Below are positions 5,609-7,749 of a DNA stretch of 7,749 nucleotides, one piece after another. The notes beneath the pieces are model-generated. The model had not been told where the DNA came from and ran no database searches. It worked only from the letters and a program-made list of their open reading frames with translations. The stretch comes from Lentisphaerota bacterium (GTDB lineage Bacteria; Verrucomicrobiota; Lentisphaeria; Victivallales; GWF2-50-93), in NCBI GenBank assembly GCA_025360875.1, contig JANYBI010000780.1, positions 1 to 7,749 of the forward strand, written 5' to 3'. The stretch's first letter is position 1; every line of letters starts with the position of its first letter. The translations under genes were made by a program, and so were the position numbers.

Positions 5609-5629
5609 CAGTACCATTATCAGTACCAT
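5609..5629. promoter_or_regulatory. paired CAGTACCAT repeats, candidate antitoxin operator
   Basis: CAGTACCAT occurs at 5609-5617 and 5621-5629. Each copy has a palindromic GTAC core and the cores lie 12 bp apart centre to centre. From memory, the E. coli YefM-YoeB operator uses paired TGTACA-cored palindromes at that same spacing. The downstream gene encodes a Phd/YefM-type antitoxin, so autoregulation from this site is a well-supported inference. The start codon is 26 bases further on, after an AAGGGA ribosome site at 5642-5647. Confidence 0.5.
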
Positions 5630-5654
5630 ATTAAATATCAAAAGGGAAACTGAC

Positions 5655-5909
5655 ATGAATGCTCTCGCATCAGCGGAAATAAAGCGAAGGGGTATTGCAG
5701 CAGTAGATCCATTCCTTGGGAACGGACCTGTCCATATCATCAAGAACAACCTTCCAAACTACGTGGTCATCTCTGAGAAGGACTACCAGCAGCTCATCAG
5801 CGATCTCGCCGAGGCGCGGCTTGCCGCTTCAGAGGCCGATATCAAAGCTGGCAGAGTCCGCAAAGGGACGTTGAAAAAGCTCATGTCTGAAATAGACAAG
5901 GAAGGCTGA
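5655..5909 (+). CDS. Phd/YefM (StbD-like) type II antitoxin
   Basis: This 84-residue protein has the layout of the Phd/YefM family. The N-terminal part (about 5-45) makes the DNA-binding dimer, including the conserved NNLPNYVVISEKDYQQL segment at 31-47. The C-terminal tail (about 50-80) is helical and charged, EARLAASEADIKAGRVRKGT, and wraps the toxin in known complexes. This tail is characteristic of the StbD/RelB-like partners of RelE-type toxins. It neutralises the toxin encoded two bases downstream and, with it, should repress the operon through the GTAC repeats at 5609-5629. The start follows a good AAGGGA site by seven bases. The operon order, antitoxin first, is the standard one. All of the expected protein is present. 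Confidence 0.9.
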   Translation: MNALASAEIKRRGIAAVDPFLGNGPVHIIKNNLPNYVVISEKDYQQLISDLAEARLAASEADIKAGRVRKGTLKKLMSEIDKEG

Positions 5910-5911
5910 AG

Positions 5912-6190
5912 ATGCATTCCCTCGTCTGGACCGACACCTTCCTGAGGACTGCCAGAAAATTTTTCAGAAAACATCCTGAACTCAAACCTGTCTTCGAAGA
6001 TGTCGCAGGCAAACTTCAGGAAAACCCGCAGAATCCATCCCTCCGCTTCCATCACCTGAAAGGAATCCACAAAGGCAAATCCTCAGTGAGCCTCACCTAC
6101 TCATACCAGATCATCATAACGGTAAAACTGACCGAAAAGGAAATCTTCCTCCTGGACATAGGCAGTCATGATGAAGTATACAGGAAATGA
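5912..6190 (+). CDS. RelE/YafQ-family toxin (mRNA interferase)
   Basis: This 92-residue protein has the RelE/ParE fold pattern: an N-terminal strand (LVWTDTF, 4-10), two helices, then the FHHLKG segment (46-51), and an ending in LLDIGSHDEVYR (80-91). That ending is typical of RelE/StbE toxins, which cut mRNA on the ribosome. His47, His48, His86, Asp87 and Tyr90 are candidate functional residues. At the place where relatives usually have arginine (as in 'YRI I'), this protein has Gln66 (SYQIII). That could weaken activity or be a tolerated variant. Its ATG follows the antitoxin stop by two bases, with AAGGAAGG (5898-5905) inside the antitoxin end as its ribosome site. A ParE-like gyrase poison is the less likely alternative. 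It converges with the galactosidase gene after three bases. Confidence 0.88.
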   Translation: MHSLVWTDTFLRTARKFFRKHPELKPVFEDVAGKLQENPQNPSLRFHHLKGIHKGKSSVSLTYSYQIIITVKLTEKEIFLLDIGSHDEVYRK

Positions 6191-6193
6191 ATC

Positions 6194-7749
6194 CTAAACT
6201 TTAATCGCCTCGCATAACAGCAGACGGGAAGTCAACGGCGTATCCAGCGTTATTGTCAGCCCCTGCTGAATAAGGCTCGAACCATCAACTGTCGAAACCA
6301 AGCAGCCAGGTTCAGTGGTGATCCTGTAACGGCGCGCCGGGTCAAGGCCGCGGAAACGCAGGACATATGTATCGTTTTCCGCATTGACAAGACGGAACAC
6401 GCCTGCAACGGCCTTGCTGCGATCTTCCGACACGTATTCCAATGCGCACCAGCCTGAGGCATCTGCACCTGGAATCACTGGATTGTGGTGGTATACGCAC
6501 GCCCCGTTGGTGAAAGTCCTGATGAAATTCTTGTAGATGCCAAGATATTTTTTCGCCACCGACAAGACTTCCGGATTGCATTCCTCCAGGGACTGCATCA
6601 GCCCCGCTATTGTCGGATGAGCCAGCATGATCACATGGAATTGCGTCTCAAGATTGCCACGGTAGCTTCCGCCCATAGCTACTCCCAAGGTCCTATTGAT
6701 AAACTCCGGAGGAAGTGCCATGCTCATGCCGTTGAGGATTCTCACCGAGCGCGGCATCTTCAGCCAGTCCGATGTCCAGGCTGTCGTAAAACGGCTGAGA
6801 ATCCCGAGATCCGTGCGTCCACCGCCACTGGAGCAGTTCTCCAGCTGGAGATCAGGATATTTCTTCCTGACCCTGTCGAATATCCCATGGATGACCTCCA
6901 CATGTCTCCATAAGGTATTCTCCATGCGATTATCCTTCTCGTTGAATCCTCCCTCGCGGGCATCAATGTTGTAGTCCAACCTGAACATGTCGAGTTTGTA
7001 ACGTTCAATTATACGGAAGATATGTCCTTCTACATAAGACGCGACTTCAGGTTTCGCCAGATCCAGGATGCGTTCCACAGGTTTGCCATATCGGGAAATG
7101 AACCAGTCCGGATGCTCCTTGGCCAGTTTTGATGATTTACCAGCACTTTCGATCTCAACCCAGAGCCCGCATTTCAAACCCTTGGAACGCGCATAATCCA
7201 GAACCGGGAAAAGATCATTTGGCAGGCGGTTGCCGGCAATCCAGTCCCCGCTGGTGTCCCACCATGGCGTATTTGTATCGGCATACCAGCCTGCATCAAC
7301 CATGAAAAGTTCGGCGCCAATCTCTACGGCAATATCGATCTCGCGCAGCAATTTCGCTTCACTCAGCTCGTGCTCCATGTAGCCCCAATGATTGTAAATT
7401 ATCGGCTGTAGACCGTTTCCAACCCTCGGAAGAACATGCCGTCTGAGATATCTGTGCCAGCACTGGATGACTTCGTCGAAACTGTCATGGTTAAGTCCAA
7501 AATGGACTACGGGCAGGTCAATCGTCTCTCCAGGCACAAGCATCCTCATGGGTGCAGGCGACACTGGCTGCAAGGTGAATTTCAACTTGCTGTTTCCTGC
7601 ATTCCTGCCATAGTCGCACAGGAATCCCATGCGCCAGTTCGCGGACCACGCAAGATGCGCCATGAAATATCCGCCGTATACATTGTTATGCGCAATGACA
7701 AGAGGACTCGTATGGCCACTGCGCCCACGCGTAGAACCAAAAGAAATTT
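6194..7749 (-). CDS. GH36 alpha-galactosidase, N-terminus beyond the window
   Basis: This retaining glycosidase of family GH36 releases terminal alpha-galactose from sugars such as melibiose and raffinose. About 517 codons are visible and the frame stays open to the right edge. The first ATG (7661-7663) is not the start: the 28 codons before it read on into family-like sequence ending VYGGYF, directly before MAHLAWSANWRMGF. Numbered from that ATG, the barrel shows NHWGYM (91-96), DAGWY (123-127), GLWVEIES (166-173), nucleophile Asp230 in MFRLDYN, ENCSSGGGRTD (275-285) and acid/base Asp299 in WTSDW. The acid/base loop then reads LKMPRSVR instead of the usual NTD. A C-terminal beta domain follows (about 400-489). 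Family members are about 700 residues, so roughly 200 are missing. No signal peptide can be assessed. It faces the toxin gene tail to tail. Confidence 0.92.
   Translation of the reverse strand, partial: ISFGSTRGRSGHTSPLVIAHNNVYGGYFMAHLAWSANWRMGFLCDYGRNAGNSKLKFTLQPVSPAPMRMLVPGETIDLPVVHFGLNHDSFDEVIQCWHRYLRRHVLPRVGNGLQPIIYNHWGYMEHELSEAKLLREIDIAVEIGAELFMVDAGWYADTNTPWWDTSGDWIAGNRLPNDLFPVLDYARSKGLKCGLWVEIESAGKSSKLAKEHPDWFISRYGKPVERILDLAKPEVASYVEGHIFRIIERYKLDMFRLDYNIDAREGGFNEKDNRMENTLWRHVEVIHGIFDRVRKKYPDLQLENCSSGGGRTDLGILSRFTTAWTSDWLKMPRSVRILNGMSMALPPEFINRTLGVAMGGSYRGNLETQFHVIMLAHPTIAGLMQSLEECNPEVLSVAKKYLGIYKNFIRTFTNGACVYHHNPVIPGADASGWCALEYVSEDRSKAVAGVFRLVNAENDTYVLRFRGLDPARRYRITTEPGCLVSTVDGSSLIQQGLTITLDTPLTSRLLLCEAIKV

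Larger units (their letters stand above)
5347..5654. other. 308-base non-coding region
   Basis: No credible gene is seen between the hydrolase and the antitoxin. The left 100 bases hold only weak dyads (for example GCATC 5373-5377 with GATGC 5398-5402) and no T-run terminator. The centre carries three adjoining stem-loops at 5448-5519. GAGAC-G-GTCTC at 5536-5546 is a further perfect short dyad. The right 85 bases carry the control elements of the antitoxin-toxin operon. Confidence 0.6.

Noticed and set aside
6485..6913. 142-codon plus-strand frame opposite the galactosidase
   Set aside because: It is antisense to the conserved GH36 barrel including both catalytic residues. The composition is that of a shadow frame.
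1..7749. CRISPR arrays, tRNA or rRNA genes, insertion sequences
   Set aside because: No regularly spaced direct repeats, cloverleaf-like segments, rRNA-conserved stretches or transposase motifs were recognised.

Overview
The window reads as a bacterial chromosome segment of intermediate base composition, carrying one housekeeping gene followed by accessory genes. The gene mix fits a gut-associated or otherwise anaerobic Gram-negative of the PVC superphylum (Lentisphaerota/Victivallales is my best guess): CTP synthase, an exported choloylglycine-hydrolase-family enzyme, a GH36 alpha-galactosidase and toxin-antitoxin modules. No rRNA or other phylogenetic marker is present, so this is a low-confidence inference.

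Left part (1-2920): pyrG (CTP synthase) sits behind an extended -10 promoter and has no visible Shine-Dalgarno site. After a 72-base gap comes a second promoter with a consensus -35 box. A perfect 7-bp inverted repeat overlaps its -10 region. This promoter drives a 318-residue protein that joins an Xre-like helix-turn-helix module to a zeta-toxin-like P-loop kinase. A 60-residue ORF overlaps its 3' end by 35 bases and is the best antitoxin candidate. This HTH-kinase fusion, with its operator and small downstream partner, is the most unusual system in the window.

Middle (2921-5654): a complete XerC/XerD-type tyrosine recombinase starts 25 bases after the small ORF, probably in the same transcript. 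An independent, near-consensus promoter then drives a secreted Ntn hydrolase of the choloylglycine hydrolase family. The following 308-base non-coding stretch holds three adjoining hairpins and the control region of the next operon.

Right part (5655-7749): a Phd/YefM-type antitoxin and a RelE/YafQ-type toxin form a classical two-gene operon. Its upstream region carries two GTAC-cored repeats 12 bp apart, resembling the known YefM-YoeB operator layout. Convergent with it, only 3 bases away, is a GH36 alpha-galactosidase on the minus strand. Its reading frame is still open at the right edge, so its N-terminus lies outside the window.

Overall, two unrelated toxin-antitoxin loci flank a recombinase and a secreted hydrolase. 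Each gene cluster has its own recognisable promoter or operator signals, but no strong intrinsic terminator is visible anywhere.
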